In this document: in pieces, positions 46,655 through 56,154 of the stretch
How positions within the stretch are numbered: position 1 is the first letter of the stretch
Layout: each line of letters begins with the position of its first letter
From: Leptobrachium leishanense
Taxonomy: Eukaryota > Chordata > Amphibia > Anura > Megophryidae
DNA length: 64,000 nt
Direction of reading: 5' to 3'
Assembly (NCBI GenBank): GCA_009667805.1
Contig: CM019063.1
Location: forward strand, 356,714,307 to 356,778,306
The notes under the pieces: generated by a model
What the model was told of the DNA's origin: nothing
Database searches by the model: none
Seen by the model: only the letters and a program-made list of their open reading frames with translations
Made by a program: the position numbers and the translations under genes

Positions 46655-47445
46655 GTTATATAGTTACATAGTTACATAGGCTGAAAAAAGACATGCGTCC
46701 ATCGGGTTCTGCCTCTCCCACATCACCACCCAACTCACTGACACAACCATCAATCACTCTCACCTTACAGTCCTCTCCTCCTGTTTCCAACCCCAACCCT
46801 CCTAGATTGTGAGTTCCTACGGGAATAGGGCCCTCATCTCCTCCTGTACTGTTTGTCAAATGTTGTTCAATGTATTGTAACCCTGTCTATACTGTGCTTA
46901 TTGTACAGCGCTGCGGAATATGCTGGCGCTTTATGAATAATAATAATAATAATAAAATCACCTACTGCTGTTGATCCAAAAGAAGGCAAAAAAAACAGTC
47001 TGAAATGCTTGCCAATATGCAACATACTGGGAAAAAAATTCCTTCTTGACCTCAGAATGAATGGCAGTCAGATTTCTCCTTGGATCAAGAAGCTTTTACC
47101 CACATATTAAATATTATAACCCTTAATATTCTGTGTCTGCAGGAAGTCATCCAGTCGTTTTTTAAAAGTCTGTACAGTCTCTGACCCAACCACCTCAACA
47201 GGTACAGAATTCCACAGCTTTATTGTTCACCGTAAAATAACCCTTCCTATGCTTTAGGCTGAATTTTCTTTGTTCCAGTCTAAATGGGTGACCCCGTGTC
47301 CTGTGTATAGTCCTGTTAATGAATAGGTTATCAGACAATGGTTGATAATGGCCCCGTATATATCTATAAGGTTATCAGATCCCCTCTAAGGCGTCATTTC
47401 TCTAAACTAAACAGGTTTAAGCTTGTTAGTCTTAGGGTTAGCCAG
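46655..47445 (-). mobile_element. LINE 3' end on minus strand with nested tail of another repeat
   Basis: On the minus strand, from 47445 downwards, frames read 'NLFSLEKRRLRGDLI'-like, 'RTRGHPFRLEQRKFSLKHRK' and 'LDDFLQTQNI' pieces, which are the C-terminus of a CR1/L2-group LINE RT protein. These are followed by the 3' UTR and the terminal '…catagttacatag' tail at 46655-46680. A second repeat ending 'gcgctgcggaatatgctggc' plus (AAT)n is inserted on the plus strand at about 46716-46957. Confidence 0.75.
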
Positions 47446-47449
47446 TTTG

Positions 47450-47520
47450 GCGGTTACCATGGCTCTGCCTGCTATTTTGGCCCCTGGGTACCTTGGCCTC
47501 GTGACATGTGTCATACGTGG
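47450..47520 (-). repeat. Dispersed GC-rich repeat, copy 2
   Basis: Inverse of part of 42905-43040 ('gtcacgaggccaaggtacc', 'agagccatggtaac' on the minus strand). Confidence 0.5.
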
Positions 47521-47639
47521 CCTTCTGGGGACCTTATAGGTTTTAGGAGTGAGCCAGGACGATCACGACTTTGGCCTTTAGCCATCTTTTACTGTTTTTT
47601 CTTATTGATGTCAATATCGTGAGGCACTGACATCTTGTC

Positions 47640-48620
47640 TTCTTTTTTAGATCCTGAAACACTTCAATATGATGGCCTTTCTCCCTTGCCGGAAAGAAGC
47701 TTGACTTAGATCTTAAATTAGTATGGGAATAACCATCATTAGTATGTGAATAACATATAGGTGGTTCCTTTGTATTTTTAATAAAAAAACTTCTTTCTAG
47801 TGAGACTCCTCACAAATCTCTGGCTATCTAAAAAAAAGGGGAAATTGTTCTATTCCTTTTGCGGGGGTGAATTTCAGACCTCTAGATAAGATTTTTAACA
47901 ACTCATTAGAAAAATTCACTTTCAAAATATTAAGAATGCATAACATACCTGAACCTACTCTTCCTCCTCCCTGTTCCCATGACGTCCAGCAAGGCCTTTT
48001 CCTCCTAGGTGTCAATGGGTAGAACCTGTTCCTGTAAATCCCCCCCCTGAATAATCCTCTCTATGATCATTGGTACTCACAGACTCCTCATTTCAACCTC
48101 TAATTCTCGGGCTAAACACTATCAAAGCCTCTCACACTCAAATTTTTCTTCGTTAATGCCCCTTCTCTTTCAAAAATTCTCAGTTTCCCATTTTAGACCT
48201 ACTGAAATATTGTTTAATTGGACTTTTCATAACAGGGAATGTTTATGAGATGGGGACCTTCTTTTTTCATTTCATATTTTTCTTTATGGAAACTTCCTTC
48301 TGCCCTTTACTCCTAGAGCGGTTATCTAAATAATTATTTCTAGCAAAGGTTCTATAACCTCCTCTGACTGCTTCTCTCTGGTCACGATTAAATTTATTGG
48401 ATTTTATAATGGATATTTTTTTCAACCACTGCACTTATTCGCTCTTTCAATTTCTCATATTTAGGTTGTAAACTAAAGTTTACTTGTTCTTCATTTATCT
48501 TAATTTCAACCTCTGAAGGATTTAATCATTTTTAGAGAACATTCCTTAAAGGCCTCTTCCCACTCTTGGACTAATTGATCATCTTCATGTCCATACACTA
48601 ATGATTTAAACATTTGGAGT
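47640..48620 (-). pseudogene. Penelope-like element remnant PLE-3, N-terminal half
   Basis: Minus-strand reading frames, in order from 48620: charged helical segments ('SLVYGHEDDQLVQEWEEAF', 'NEEQVNFSLQPKYEKLKE', 'NKFNRDQRE'-like), then at 47900-47820 'NELLKILSRGLKFTPAKGIEQF'. The last piece matches the conserved 'E-x-x-LLSRGLxFxP' motif that precedes the RT in Penelope proteins and is also seen in PLE-1 (about 4400-4440) and PLE-2 (about 57130-57165). Many frameshifts and stops. The RT and GIY-YIG parts are absent. Confidence 0.6.
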
Positions 48621-48729
48621 CCTCTTGGGGTCAGGTCAATTAGAACAACATAGGTGGAAATGCCAGAAGGTGACGAAAAGAGGGGGGAAACACACTCAGA
48701 AGGGAGGTGAGCAGCCAGTAAATGTAAAT

Positions 48730-48850
48730 GTGGTGCTCCCAGCTCGCCTACAAGCTCCCGTAGGTGGTTGGGGGGCCACAGAGGTGACTAAAGGGCCAGA
48801 GTTGTCACAGGGCCAAGTGGGGCAGCTAGAGCCTAGGTAGCCGCAAGCAC
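48730..48850 (+). repeat. Dispersed GC-rich repeat, copy 3
   Basis: Same family as 42905-43040: 'cccagctcgcctac', 'gtcacagggccaagtggggc', 'agagcctaggtag'. Confidence 0.5.
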
Positions 48851-49525
48851 GGCACTTCCACGAGTGAACCCATACTCTCACCCTCTTAGAAAAAAGAGAC
48901 AAAAAAGTCTCCCTCCAGCAGATGAGGATCAGCGAACTGTCACGAATGCGCTCATTGGCAAAGGAAACGCAGGCTTAAGCAAATAACTATCTGTCTACAC
49001 TAGACTCAAAATAATGACTACGTGTCCCACAATCCCCCGCACACGCTTGCCTAACTGCCATGGCAACGCCTTCGCTCCAGAAGGGCACGCCACATGATGG
49101 AATGGCCACAGGGTTGCAGCGCCATATCCGTCTGCACTCGACCAAGGAGTACTGACTACGTTGCCCACAATCCCTGTACCCACTTTCCTTATACTATTCG
49201 TCACACTGCCACCACAGACCAAGATTTTTTACCCAGGATACCTAATACCTGAACCAGAGCTGGTCTGAGACTCTGACTAGGCACCCCAAAATAGAAACCA
49301 GTACAAATGACTGACTTCACCACAACTCACCAATTAGTAGATAGACTCGAGCTTAAACAAAGGCAAATCTCTATGATAACCCAGTCCTTCAGTTAGTGTG
49401 GATCGATTATCAGGCAGAAGTAGATCTTAATAAGTTTTATATTTATTATGCTAAACCAAAAAATGATATCACAGTGCATATGGTTACAGAAAAAATAGAT
49501 ATGACTTAACAAAATCTTAAATTAT
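48851..49525. other. Intergenic, no gene seen
   Basis: No ORF or element recognised between the dispersed repeat and the DIRS terminus. Confidence 0.45.
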
Positions 49526-49548
49526 CATGACATAAAGTCATGATTTTA

Positions 49549-49715
49549 TTAAAGACACGGAGGCGAGTATTTAATGCCAAATCTCTTTATTACTACTTCA
49601 CAGCAGCAAGAGTTAAACAAAAAACTATAATGGTATCTGCGGATCTCCCCATAGCACATAGTATAGTCCATGTCCATATTCGGACAGCGCTGCCTCATCT
49701 CTTCTCTCTTTCTTG
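49549..49715. repeat. DIRS left inverted terminal repeat
   Basis: Complement of 55936-56096 over about 160 bp ('gcgctgcctcatctc', 'ggatctccccatagcacat', 'ctcttgctgctgtgaag' type segments), with a few differences. It is preceded by 'atcatgacataaagtcatgat', itself a small palindrome (49526-49546). Confidence 0.92.
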
Positions 49716-49982
49716 AATCGAACTGAATCTGGAACAATCTAAACCAACAATGCGGGACCCGGAACTGGTCAACCAACAGGATAGAAGAAAATACTGGAAC
49801 AGGATTCATGCAGCAGATGGAATCCACCCTTTAGAACGCTGAAAGAGAAGACAGAATGTGAAGAACGCCAGGGTTGTGTGTCAGGAGATTGAACAAGTAG
49901 CCCCAGAAACAATGGAATAAATGCAGATCATCACATCAGCAATAACAACATACTACATTACCTGTGTGGGTGGGTCAATGAA

Positions 49983-50095
49983 ACGGGCGGGAAATACTCG
50001 CCTCCGTGTCTTTAATAAAATCATGACTTTATGTCATGACTTAACAAAATCTTAAATTTTATTACAAGACACGGAGGCTCATATTTAATGCCAGT
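49983..50095. repeat. DIRS internal complementary region
   Basis: Holds 'actcgcctccgtgtcttta…catgactttatgtcatg' (complement of the left tip) followed by 'caagacacggaggctcatatttaatgcc' type sequence (complement of the right tip). In DIRS elements this region templates completion of the ends in the circular intermediate. It directly adjoins the 3' end of the recombinase gene. Confidence 0.9.
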
Positions 50096-50650
50096 TCAAA
50101 GCAGCGCAATAGTTTTGGTGGACCAGTGATCCATCGGTCTAAAATAGAATTGTTTGAATCTGGATTCTCTAGACCAGTCCGCCGCCCTCATGATGTCCTC
50201 TAAACGACATCCTGCGGAAAAGGCCTTAGAAGCCATCGCGCCCCTTGCTGAATGCGCGCCAAACATAGAAGTATCAATACCAGCTTGAGACATAACCCAT
50301 CGCATCCACCTTGCTAAAGTCATCGATGAGACCGGCCTAAAAGGATGGCGATGTGAAATAAATAACGGTCCAACAGGTTGAGTGCGTAAGGGAGCTGTAC
50401 GAAGTGCATACTCCCTCAAACAACCAACCGGGCAAAGATCAGGAAGATCTGGAAATACTGGATAAAATATCGAGGTATAGGTTGTTTTACTTCTACGAGA
50501 TATAGAGAATTTGACACCCTCTGGGTAAAAAGTTTTTGCGTGACCATCTAGGGCCCTCACATCCGAAACTCTGCGACAAGATCAGACAGAGTAGCATTAC
50601 TAATTTACCAGATAATTTCTGTAGGGAAAGATCTTGGTTAGGGCCCCACT
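50096..50650 (-). pseudogene. DIRS tyrosine recombinase, catalytic half, out of frame
   Basis: ORF 50560-50096 contains the C-terminal catalytic part: 'FGAHSARGAMASKAF' (the H-x-x-R box), 'IMRAADWSRESRFKQFYF' (the conserved W and the Tyr nucleophile region), a few residues from the end. The N-terminal half is in the large ORF ending at 50650; a frameshift lies near 50560-50650. The enzyme would integrate circular DNA without duplicating target bases. Confidence 0.85.
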
Positions 50651-53600
50651 CAGAGAACAGAGTGAAAACTGTCGAGACATCCCAAGTCGAAGAATTTGAG
50701 AAGTTGAGGAGGTCGCGATATGCGTGCTCCCCGCAACAACTTACAGACCAAAGGATGTTTACCTGCCGAAATGCCTTGAAAACCTACATGTTGTGCTGAA
50801 ATAGCGGAACGATATAAGTTAAGTGTTCGATAAGCTTTTCCTTTGTCAAATTCGTCTGATAAAAACTGAAGCACATTCTCTACAGAGGTTGAAATGGGAT
50901 CCACGTCTCGTCCCAAGCACCAGCTAGCCCAGACTGACCAGGCACTCTTGTAAGCACGGAAAGTACTGGGAGCCTTTGAGGCATCGAGGAGGCTCGTAAC
51001 TCCCTGCGAAAAGGCTTGGGACGGGGCAGGGTCCCCTGAGAGCAACCACGCCATCAGTTGAAGATGGCCCGTCTGCACTAGGGGATGAAATTCTCCGTCT
51101 GAATTCGTTAGGAGAAACGGAGGAGTCGGTAGAAGACGAGGATAATCCTTCGTCATCGCTAATAGAAAGGGGTACCATGGCTGAGCTGGCCACCATGGGG
51201 TTATTAACACTACTGATGCTTTGTCCCGCCGAGTGTGTAACAATGTCCGACCTAGCAGAGCAAAGGGCGGAAATGCGTAGAGTCTCCCTCCTTTCCATAC
51301 CTGTAGCATGGCGTCCATTGCCAGAGCTTCTGGATCTGGACGCCAGCTGTAAAACTTGGGTAGTTGTGTGTTGAGCCGAGTGGCAAATAAATCTATGGAA
51401 AAGGGTCCCCAAAGATCCTGAATTTTTGAGAAAATCTGTGTATCTAAACGCCAATCGCTGCCATCCCTCAGGAATCGAGAATGCCAATCGGCTACCACAT
51501 TGTGTAGACCCGGAAGGTATTCTGCCTGTACTTGTATATTTTGTTCTAGACAGAAATCCCAAAAGGTTTTGGCTAGCACGGCTAGAGGCTGAGATCGAGC
51601 ACCCCCTAGCTTGTTGACGTACTGGACGGCAGATATGTTGTCCATCCGGAGCAGAATGCAACAATTGGAATTGGTCTTGGAGAAACTGCGGATCGCGAAT
51701 GATCCAGCTAGAAGCTCTAGACAATTTATGTGTAGACAATGTTCCTGCGGTGACCATAGGCCGTCTGCCGAAATGTCCCCACACCGAGCTCCCCAACCAT
51801 GCTGACTGGCATCTGCTTCTATCACTATATCTGGAGCCGAGCCAAATATGGCACGCCCGTTCCAGGCCTCCATATTGTCCAGCCACCATTGGATTTCTTG
51901 ACGACACTCATCGTCTAGTTCCGTGATGGCGTCGTAGGACTGTGACTGACGTACGCCGCCGCCTTTAGGCGTTGTAGCGCCCGATAGTGTAAGGGGCCTG
52001 GGAATATTGCTTGTATGGAGGCTGACAGAAGCCCTATGAGGCGTGCAAGATGCCGAACTGAGAGTGTGGGTGTTTGTAAAGCTCTCCGTAACTCCCGACG
52101 AACGTCGCGGAGTTTGGAACGAGGTAGGCTCAACGTTTCTGTGGTGGAATCTACTGTGAAACCCAGAAAATCTAGTGTCTGCGTGGGATGTAAAATTGAT
52201 TTTTTCTGATTTATCAAGAAACCCAATTTGGCCAGGAGTTGTAACGACCCGTGTAGGTGTTGTGTAAGCATGTGTTCCGTGGGAGCCATCAGGAGGATAT
52301 CGTCTAGATATACTATCAGACGTACACCCCGTGCTCTTAGGAATGTAGCTACTGGTTTGAGGAGTTTCGAGAAACACCAGGGGGCTGAGGATCGGCCAAA
52401 AGGAAGGCATGTGAATTGGAATTTCTGTTTTTCCCAGATGAATTGCAGAAGATGGTATTGATCGGAATGAATTGGGACCGTTAGGTAAGCATCTGTCAGG
52501 TCTATTTTTGTTAACCAATCCCCGGGGTATAGCAGGTCTCTGAGGCAATGTATACCCTCCATTTTGAAATGTTGGTATTGTATGAATTGGTTTAGTGTGC
52601 GTAAGTTTATCACTGGGTGATAACTGCCGTCTTTTTTTGGTACTAAGAACAGGTTGCTTAAAAAACCTGGAGTTGTGAGGGGTACGTTTTGAATTGCACC
52701 TTTCTCGAGAAGGGAGGCAATTTCTTTTTGAATTAATACTGTTGCTTGTAAGGAAAAAGTTAATGGAACTAGAGGGCATTCCTGGACAGGAGTCTGAACG
52801 AAATCTATCCAGAAACCCTGTACCGTGTTGAGTATCCAAGGGTCTAGCGTTATTTGTCTCCACATCTGGAGAAAATGAGCTATTCTGCCCCCTACAAGCG
52901 TATCTGGTATTGAACAAGGGTAAGAAGTCAAACTTACCCTGTGGTCTGGACCTATAAGATCCCCGTCCACGTCCTCTGTTGGTGAAGGATCTTTGTGGGT
53001 AGAAACGTTGCGGTTGATAAAATGGGGTTTGTTGGGTGTTCCTTTGATTAAAGGAAGGGGCAGGAGAACCTCTTTGGGAATTGTAGGAGCCTCGGCCGGA
53101 CAGTCTGCCCCTACGACTGCCGGCCCTGCCAAAAACCCTAGTGGGTAGTGAAAAAACTTTTTTCATGGTTGCTTGTACATTAGTCATGGTGTTAAATGTT
53201 TTCGCATATTTGCCCATGCGAATGGCAAAATTGTCCCCAAAAAGACCCCCTTTGGCTTCTGGGCCCAAATCTTTAGTAGCCAGTGAAGTAAGATTAGGGT
53301 CAATACGAAGTAGGATAGATTTTCTACGCTCTGCAGAGAGGGCCGTATTGGCATTGCCCAGTAGACAAAGTGTCCTTTGGGCCCAACCTCTGAGTTGGGG
53401 AACATCAGGAGATACTCCCGTGACACGAGAGTGTTCAAGCATTTCTAGCATTTGGGACAAAGGACCCAATGCATCCAATAATTTATCTTGACATAAACGG
53501 AATGAGAAATCCAACCCTTTATGGGGGTTCCAACCGGTATTAGCCAAGAATTGGATCATGTCCGGTTCAACATCCGGTGTTTGACAGATTAAACTTTTTG

Positions 53601-54372
53601 TAGAAGGTCTAGGGCACTCAGTGTGCATATTAGACCTGTCTTTTCGGGTTAAAGCCGTTCTGACATATTTATCAAGATATTTCTCAACCTTTTTTGTCAA
53701 AGCCCAGTCTGATGACCTTGGATGTTTTAATTTAATCGGATTAAAAGAATCTTCATCCGATGAATCACCGGTCACAGATTTACGTGGAACTAAAGCGCCC
53801 GTGGAACCAGGAGATTCGGACGGGGCTTGCACTTCGTTAGGGTCCGCAGTTGTACCGTCAGAAACCCCTGAAGCTTCGGAATCTGATTCCGATGGGCCTG
53901 CATTCCTGGCTTTTTTCCAGGATCTCGCTTTTGACGCGCTGCGAGTGTGGGCTCTTTTGCGGGACCGTCCCTCGCGTTCATTTGTTGGAGAATCACCACC
54001 ATCATCATCGTGAGATGCTGACCAACCCCTAGGGGTACAGTGTCTCATTTTATTTTTGGCTTTACCCGATTTTTGAGGGCTTTTGTCAGTATTTTCAGTA
54101 CTGGGAGTCACCTCAGTAATCTTATTGCCCTCCTGTGGCATTGGAGAAATTGGTCCTGCATGTGAGGCCATAAAATTAGCAAAGGATTGTGCCAGAGCCA
54201 TAACAAAGGGTTCAGTTTGTAAATTAGTCTCCCCTGGTCTGGAGGTACTATGGGTAGGAGTTATAGAATTAGGCAAGGGCAGCACAGGATCTAACCTGGG
54301 AGGAGGCATTGTCACGGGATGGCCCAGCACCCTCAGCCAGGGGCGGTGCAGTGACAGTGGTGACATGGACAC
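50650..54372 (-). CDS. DIRS long ORF: gag, then RNase H, methylase-like and recombinase N-terminal domains
   Basis: 1,240 codons without a stop. Residues ~1-420: gag-like, with Lys/Arg/Ser-rich and acidic stretches ('SDSEASGVSD'), a structural core near 300-420 and a Gly/Arg-rich tail ('GRAGSRRGRLSGRGSY', 'RGRGRGSYRSR'). Residues ~480-860 are a Ser/Thr/Pro-rich frame lying over the RT gene (encoded in another frame at 51915-53132). Residues ~880-990: RNase H ('IVIEADASQHGWGA', 'ELLAG', 'MDNISAVQYVNK', 'NVVADWHSR'). Next 'IDLFATRLNTQLPKFYSWRPDP' and 'YAFPPFALL', the DIRS methylase-like domain. Then the recombinase N-terminal SAM-like domain ('STFRAYKSAWSVWASWC'). The first ~20 codons belong to the inserted sequence at 54310-55375. 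The functional product probably requires a frame change to include RT. Confidence 0.75.
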   Translation of the reverse strand: MSMSPLSLHRPWLRVLGHPVTMPPPRLDPVLPLPNSITPTHSTSRPGETNLQTEPFVMALAQSFANFMASHAGPISPMPQEGNKITEVTPSTENTDKSPQKSGKAKNKMRHCTPRGWSASHDDDGGDSPTNEREGRSRKRAHTRSASKARSWKKARNAGPSESDSEASGVSDGTTADPNEVQAPSESPGSTGALVPRKSVTGDSSDEDSFNPIKLKHPRSSDWALTKKVEKYLDKYVRTALTRKDRSNMHTECPRPSTKSLICQTPDVEPDMIQFLANTGWNPHKGLDFSFRLCQDKLLDALGPLSQMLEMLEHSRVTGVSPDVPQLRGWAQRTLCLLGNANTALSAERRKSILLRIDPNLTSLATKDLGPEAKGGLFGDNFAIRMGKYAKTFNTMTNVQATMKKVFSLPTRVFGRAGSRRGRLSGRGSYNSQRGSPAPSFNQRNTQQTPFYQPQRFYPQRSFTNRGRGRGSYRSRPQGKFDFLPLFNTRYACRGQNSSFSPDVETNNARPLDTQHGTGFLDRFRSDSCPGMPSSSINFFLTSNSINSKRNCLPSRERCNSKRTPHNSRFFKQPVLSTKKRRQLSPSDKLTHTKPIHTIPTFQNGGYTLPQRPAIPRGLVNKNRPDRCLPNGPNSFRSIPSSAIHLGKTEIPIHMPSFWPILSPLVFLETPQTSSYIPKSTGCTSDSISRRYPPDGSHGTHAYTTPTRVVTTPGQIGFLDKSEKINFTSHADTRFSGFHSRFHHRNVEPTSFQTPRRSSGVTESFTNTHTLSSASCTPHRASVSLHTSNIPRPLTLSGATTPKGGGVRQSQSYDAITELDDECRQEIQWWLDNMEAWNGRAIFGSAPDIVIEADASQHGWGARCGDISADGLWSPQEHCLHINCLELLAGSFAIRSFSKTNSNCCILLRMDNISAVQYVNKLGGARSQPLAVLAKTFWDFCLEQNIQVQAEYLPGLHNVVADWHSRFLRDGSDWRLDTQIFSKIQDLWGPFSIDLFATRLNTQLPKFYSWRPDPEALAMDAMLQVWKGGRLYAFPPFALLGRTLLHTRRDKASVVLITPWWPAQPWYPFLLAMTKDYPRLLPTPPFLLTNSDGEFHPLVQTGHLQLMAWLLSGDPAPSQAFSQGVTSLLDASKAPSTFRAYKSAWSVWASWCLGRDVDPISTSVENVLQFLSDEFDKGKAYRTLNLYRSAISAQHVGFQGISAGKHPLVCKLLRGARISRPPQLLKFFDLGCLDSFHSVL
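51915..53132 (-). CDS. DIRS reverse transcriptase (overlapping frame)
   Basis: 405 codons, wholly inside the 1,240-codon ORF but in another frame. The RT is unmistakable: 'IASLLEKGAIQNV', 'FLSNLFLVPKKDGSYHPVIN' (fingers), 'LTKIDLTDAYLTVPI' (motif A), 'FTCLPFGRSSAPWCFSKLL' (motif B), 'VYLDDILLMA' (catalytic motif C), 'TLDFLGFTVDS' and 'ALQRLKAA'. It ends at a stop just where RNase H begins in the other frame, so a 1-nt frameshift around 51930-51970 separates RT from RNase H in this copy. The first ~110 codons overlap the gag tail and are of uncertain use. Confidence 0.9.
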   Translation of the reverse strand: MAGPAVVGADCPAEAPTIPKEVLLPLPLIKGTPNKPHFINRNVSTHKDPSPTEDVDGDLIGPDHRVSLTSYPCSIPDTLVGGRIAHFLQMWRQITLDPWILNTVQGFWIDFVQTPVQECPLVPLTFSLQATVLIQKEIASLLEKGAIQNVPLTTPGFLSNLFLVPKKDGSYHPVINLRTLNQFIQYQHFKMEGIHCLRDLLYPGDWLTKIDLTDAYLTVPIHSDQYHLLQFIWEKQKFQFTCLPFGRSSAPWCFSKLLKPVATFLRARGVRLIVYLDDILLMAPTEHMLTQHLHGSLQLLAKLGFLINQKKSILHPTQTLDFLGFTVDSTTETLSLPRSKLRDVRRELRRALQTPTLSVRHLARLIGLLSASIQAIFPGPLHYRALQRLKAAAYVSHSPTTPSRN

Positions 54373-55375
54373 TTGGGTGTGGTGGCACGCACCCCGTTTT
54401 ACCAGTATTTTATTTAGATGTGATTATTGTGTGGTGTAATAAAGTGTTCCCCGTTGGTTTATTGTGTAATGTATTTTCCCTTTGTTTGCCTTGCTCGCCG
54501 CCATTTCCGATCCTTGTGGCGCAGTCAGAATTCTCGATTCGGAAAATGGCCGATTCGAACCATCCGGTTCGAATCGTAAAATGGCCGATTCGGACCATCC
54601 GGTCCGAATTGGCGACTCCCTGAAGGCCAAGGGCCAATGGGTCCTGGGAGGGCGGGCAAGGAGTCCCATTGTATTCTAATTTTGTGCAGAGTTGTTAAAT
54701 GCTTGAACTGTAAACAATAAAGGCAGATTTTGCAGTGCATCCAGCTTTGACTGATGTGACTTTGTCTCCGCCGCATTTTCGTATCTGATAATCCCTCGTG
54801 GTCTCAGAGTGCGGCGTTCCAGATCCGAACCGAACCGAGCGCTCTGTGCCTGCATCGAGGATCAGGGCAGAGGCGCAGCGGAAGGGGATTCGGTTCCCAG
54901 AACGAGAGATCCGAACCGAAGGGAGCGGCCGTGTACCGCGCCTCGGTATTGCGGTAAGACCCGAACTCTCCATTGGTCCCGCCAGTTCCGAAACTACCGC
55001 CCACTCCGATCCGAAGCTCCCTCCAGACCCGACCCGACCCTCCATCCCTTCCCGATCCGAAAGTCCGCCGCCCAAGATCCGAAGAGACACCCGCCCCCGG
55101 ATCGGAAACGTTTCTCCATAAGATCCGAAACGTTTCCCCCATAAGATCCGAATCTTTCTCCGCGGCTACCAGAGCCGGTTTCCACAGACGTCCCACACCC
55201 GCAAGGTCAGTGAACCAGTTGCTCGGGACGCTGAGTGCCGTATGGCTCAGTGGTCGGACTGGTTCTAGGCAGGGATCCCCTCTACCGCCCGCTAACCCTT
55301 TCCTAGGGTCACGCCAGGCCGCATGAGACGCCGGGTGCGTGTCACTCGGTAGTCGGGCCAGCGGTAAGCGACGGG
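54310..55375 (+). mobile_element. ~1.07-kb CpG-rich LTR-like insertion in DIRS gag
   Basis: The DIRS gag frame is broken here. The inserted sequence is flanked by GTCAC(G) on both sides (54311-54316 and 55375-55380), a plausible 5-6-bp TSD. Features: a direct repeat of 'aaaatggccgattcg' with TTCGAACC/GGTTCGAA palindromes (54542-54612), an AATAAAG polyadenylation signal at 54716-54722, then a GC-rich half with about ten 'atccgaa' words (54818-55155). It could be a solo LTR or 5' end of a retroelement read on the plus strand. The class is unproven since the ends are not TG…CA. Confidence 0.45.
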
Positions 55376-55500
55376 GTCACGCAGATTGAGCACACCCGCA
55401 GGCGGAACAACATCTCCATTCCGTCATAGGCATCTCTCTGGAATCGGAGGTTTCCGAACGTGCAGGGGAATGGGAGCGTGACATGTCTTCTCCAGTTTGC
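55376..55500 (-). pseudogene. DIRS gag N-terminal fragment
   Basis: Minus strand from ATG 55523 region: a short frame with 'MRRSQTGEDMSRSHSPARSE', Ser/Arg-rich, ending in a stop near the insertion. It reads as the gag beginning, separated from the rest by the 54310-55375 insertion. Confidence 0.45.
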
Positions 55501-55935
55501 GAGCGACGCATTGTCGACATGAAGAGATTCGCGCTCTTTTTTCACTGCCCAGCGCGCGCAGCTACTGAAGTGGCTGTTGCTGGGCAGAATGGGCGGGAAC
55601 TAACAACCGCGTTTAGCACTGTAAAACAGGCTGTCGAGAAACAAGCCTTTCCTGTGAGAAAAAACTTAGCGGTTTTATGCAATATTAAAGGAAAAGGTTC
55701 TGGTTATATGTAAAAACATCCCTAAACCATTAAATGTGTTAAATTCTGTTGGAAAAAAACGGCGGTATTACCTTACTAAACCCCCCCCGGTACCAGCCGG
55801 CGCCGAGGCACACTAACGAAATATATACATCTTAATTCGTTATGGGAGAGGGGAAACCGCTATATTAATTGGAACTCAATTTATTTTAAATTAGCAGAGA
55901 GAAAATTTTGTATACTTATCTCTCCAGTGAAGCAG
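55501..55935 (-). other. DIRS 5' untranslated region
   Basis: Between the right inverted repeat and the gag start. Includes a C-run ('ccccccccgg') near 55782-55791. No gene. Confidence 0.5.
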
Positions 55936-56107
55936 CAAGAAAGAGAGAGGAGATGAGGCAGCGCTGTCCGAATATGGACATGGACTATACTATGTGCTAT
56001 GGGGAGATCCGCAGATACCATTATAGTTTTTTGTTTAACTCTTGCTGCTGTGAAGTAAAGAGATTTGGCATTAAATATGAGCCTCTGTGTCTTGTAATAA
56101 AATTAAC
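55936..56107. repeat. DIRS right inverted terminal repeat
   Basis: Inverse of 49549-49715; ends '…gagcctctgtgtcttgtaataaaatt' near 56107. The tip sequence is complemented in the internal region at 50060-50095. Confidence 0.9.
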
Positions 56108-56154
56108 AATTACACACACAAGCAGAAAAAATAAAACGGTGTCTTTCTTATGTA

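Larger units (their letters stand above)
49526..56107 (-). mobile_element. DIRS-type tyrosine-recombinase retrotransposon
   Basis: About 6.5 kb on the minus strand. Architecture is diagnostic of DIRS: inverted terminal repeats at 49549-49715 and 55936-56096; an internal complementary region at about 49985-50095 that carries complements of both outer tips side by side; no direct LTRs. Coding order on the minus strand: gag (split by an insertion), reverse transcriptase, RNase H, methylase-like domain, tyrosine recombinase. It moves through circular DNA joined by the recombinase, so no TSD is expected. Frameshifts within RT/RNase H and within the recombinase mean this copy is probably inactive. 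Confidence 0.93.

Noticed and set aside
50924..51907. 327-codon minus-strand ORF as an extra DIRS gene
   Set aside because: It overlaps RNase H and recombinase coding in another frame and has low-complexity Ser/Arg composition; kept only as an observation on overlapping frames.
54424..55196. Multiple ORFs of 80-130 codons on both strands
   Set aside because: GC-rich sequence with few stops; the frames are full of the ATCCGAA word and show no domain.
55240..55280. A tRNA gene or tRNA-derived SINE head (A-box-like 'tggctcagtggtcgg')
   Set aside because: No matching B box at the right distance and no cloverleaf; probably chance or a leader sequence.
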